From Clavelina lepadiformis (Eukaryota > Chordata > Ascidiacea > Aplousobranchia > Clavelinidae), in assembly GCF_947623445.1 (NCBI RefSeq), contig NC_135247.1:2482501-2546500 (forward strand): 64,000 nucleotides of DNA, written 5' to 3'. The notes below the pieces were generated by a model. That model was not told the DNA's origin. It was given only the letters and a program-made list of their open reading frames with translations, and did not search any database. Positions 62,301-64,000 of the stretch are shown here, one piece after another. Every line of letters begins with the position of its first letter. The first letter of the stretch is position 1. Position numbers and translations under genes: made by a program.

Positions 62301-63965
62301 TCTTCAAAGCGATCACCACCCCGGCAACTTTGTGGGCGACCTGAGTGATCTGGCGACGATGAGACTTCATATTTTCACGAATATGTTTCTCAACTTCGTG
62401 ATTTTCGTGAAGCTTTTTCGCCTTGTGCTCGATCTGCCAGTAACTCGCCTGCATTTTACGCAGTTTATTTCGAATGCGCGTTTTGCGCTTTGACAAGGTT
62501 TCTGGAACAAGAAATTAAATAAAAACAAGCCGTTATTTCACCGGAAAAAAGTCGTGTTTCTGAAGCTATTTATCACAATTTTTTTTTGTTAATCTAACGT
62601 AAACTTTATTATAAACAACCTGAACTTCACCTGAATCTAACTCTAACTTCAATAAAATCAAGGCTAAAATCAACCCTTTTCATACAAATTCTGCTAACCT
62701 AACAGCGGGCTGCGGTGACCTATTTCTAGTGACATGGTCACTTTCTAAATAAAATGATATCTAAAACATTTAATGGGTCAAAGATGCCCCAGTGCTCCCA
62801 AACAAAGCATCTTGCCTTTCATCTCAGCTTTGTCTTCCTTATTGGCTATATTGGTGTCTTCTCCTTCTACGGCGATTGGCTGATTTTTTAGCTTAAACAT
62901 TTGGTCACTTAAATGCTTCTGCACTTGCTTCAAACTGTAACAAGGTTTTCGTTTGCTGTGAACGCTCTTTAAAATCACGAGGAGGATATTTTAAATGCAC
63001 CGAGCAATTATAAACTAGTGTTGTACAGGGCCAAATATTCACAAATTTGAGATGGACTTGAATTTCCATCCACTGCATACCTTCTGAACATGTAATACTT
63101 TTTCACCAGATGAGCAAAACGTACTGCAATGCAATGTTGCCATTTTTTGTAGGTTTCTTTGGACATATCGAGAAGATTGTCTTCCATTCCAACATTTTTT
63201 GCGTATTTTGACATTTCATCAAGTTTGGACAAAGTTTGAGCATATTTTCCTGTCCTAGTTTTCGCTTGTGACTGTACAGATGTAATCACTCTTACTCAAA
63301 CGTCCAATCAAACGAAACGAAAATGAACAAAATACCGGGAAAAGGCCATCTTCTTTTTGACTAGCAGCCGGCTGATCCTGACGTTTTCTCGAAGATGAAA
63401 GCGGCGATGATCCTTCCAAAGCTATATTTCCTCTTGGAAGATGAACGTTACCTTGCTGCATGAAAAAAGCCTTTTCCATTCGACCACGTGACGTCTTCTC
63501 TTTTTCCAAGAGCTCTTCGGTTTCCGCCAGTCTATGCTTGATATGCGACAGACAAAAACAGATTACAGAGCAATGGACAAACAACCTCCGAACCAATTAT
63601 ATATGAGGAGGATCAGAGATACCTGTAACTTGTTGTTTTGATCTTTGGCGTAGTTCAAGACAACTTCCAACGCTTCCTTCGTCATGGGATTATCATCCTG
63701 TGGCACATAGGTCTTCCTCCGCATGCCAGCGTTATAATGCTTCATAATTTCATCCTCATATTCCTGAAAAAAGAGCTCAGTCACAGAGTTGTTGTGCGAG
63801 AATGTTGCAGAATAGCATGAGCTTTCAAGATGTAGAGCTAGCAAGTGACAGATATTAACATACTCTGAGTTGAACAAGAAGCTTGTTTTTGCTTTCAACC
63901 AATTCTTTCTTTTGTTCCTTTAGCCTGGCGTTTTGCTTTAGACACTCCTCATGGTCACTTTGAAG
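59364..63965 (-). CDS. Unrecognised coiled-coil / Ser- and basic-rich protein, 5' end outside the window
   Basis: Exons (complement): 63864-63965, 63623-63763, 63336-63536, 63081-63271, one starting at 62955, 62295-62501, 62121-62171, 61836-61994, 61604-61696, 61269-61382, 60783-61083, 60389-60555, 59913-60120, 59364-59661. Phases match throughout except that the donor of the exon at 62955 is unclear; it stays open to a stop at 62778, so it may be an alternative end, or two genes may be joined here. More than 730 residues are visible. The first part is charged helix (KQNARLKEQKKELVESKNKL; EELLEKEKTSRGRMEKAFF), then a segment with KKWQHCIAVRFAHLVKKYY, another helical block (KMQASYWQIEHKAKKLHE), and a long disordered region rich in Ser, Asp and Lys (LESEESDDVNDTPSR). 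The end is basic and ends RIRTCFEK. No known domain is recognised; a cytoskeletal or centrosomal role would be a guess. Confidence 0.65.
62533..62750. repeat. Dispersed repeat family B, copy 2
   Basis: Second copy of the segment at 19332-19550, same orientation, here between two exons of the coiled-coil gene. The order of shared blocks is the same; spacing differs by a few bases. Confidence 0.6.
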
Positions 63966-64000
63966 CTGTAATGAGAGTCTCAATGGTTGAAAAATGCACC

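Noticed and set aside
1-64000. tRNA, rRNA, CRISPR or prokaryotic operon features
   Set aside because: No cloverleaf with A and B boxes, no ribosomal sequence and no regular spacer-repeat array was seen; gene structure is clearly eukaryotic.

Overview
The window looks like nuclear DNA of an invertebrate chordate, most likely an ascidian tunicate (Ciona or a relative). Six multi-exon genes could be rebuilt with open reading frames: five give an exon sum divisible by three from ATG to stop, and the sixth (the GABA-A beta-like gene) lacks only one small 5' exon. Introns are short (about 60-1100 bp) with GT-AG borders and the sequence is AT-rich. The gene set is typically animal: a delta-type protocadherin, a discoidin-domain receptor tyrosine kinase (DDR), and a paired GABA-A beta-like and alpha-like receptor. 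Three start codons lie exactly 4 nt after a 3' splice acceptor, as expected where mRNAs receive a trans-spliced leader, a known tunicate trait. The species is an inference; no sequence search was possible.

Layout. 1-7.3 kb: no supported gene, with one copy of a dispersed repeat. 7.3-14.1 kb (+): 18-exon protocadherin, 1140 aa. 14.7-16.9 kb (-): 6-exon leucine-rich-repeat membrane protein, 468 aa, convergent with the protocadherin and with its polyadenylation signal about 110 bp away. 18.4-21.3 kb (-): unrecognised gene rich in Ser and basic residues, 3' end unresolved, with dispersed repeats in two introns. 22.0-30.8 kb (-): 19-exon DDR, 979 aa. 30.8-37.5 kb: gene-poor spacer with a fold-back transposon relic. 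37.5-43.7 kb (-) and 44.3-50.7 kb (+): GABA-A beta-like and alpha-like subunits, head to head across about 590 bp. 51.5-55.9 kb (-): succinate dehydrogenase flavoprotein SDHA, 14 exons, 666 aa. 55.9-59.4 kb: spacer. 59.4 kb to the right edge (-): unrecognised coiled-coil and Ser/basic-rich gene whose 5' end lies outside the window.

Functional links. The beta-like and alpha-like subunits carry the complementary halves of a GABA-binding interface and probably co-assemble; their shared promoter region suggests co-regulation. The alpha-like subunit has two notable substitutions: Met at M2 position 6' and Arg at the benzodiazepine His site. The protocadherin, LRR protein and DDR are cell-surface adhesion or matrix-sensing proteins. 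SDHA is an unrelated housekeeping neighbour.
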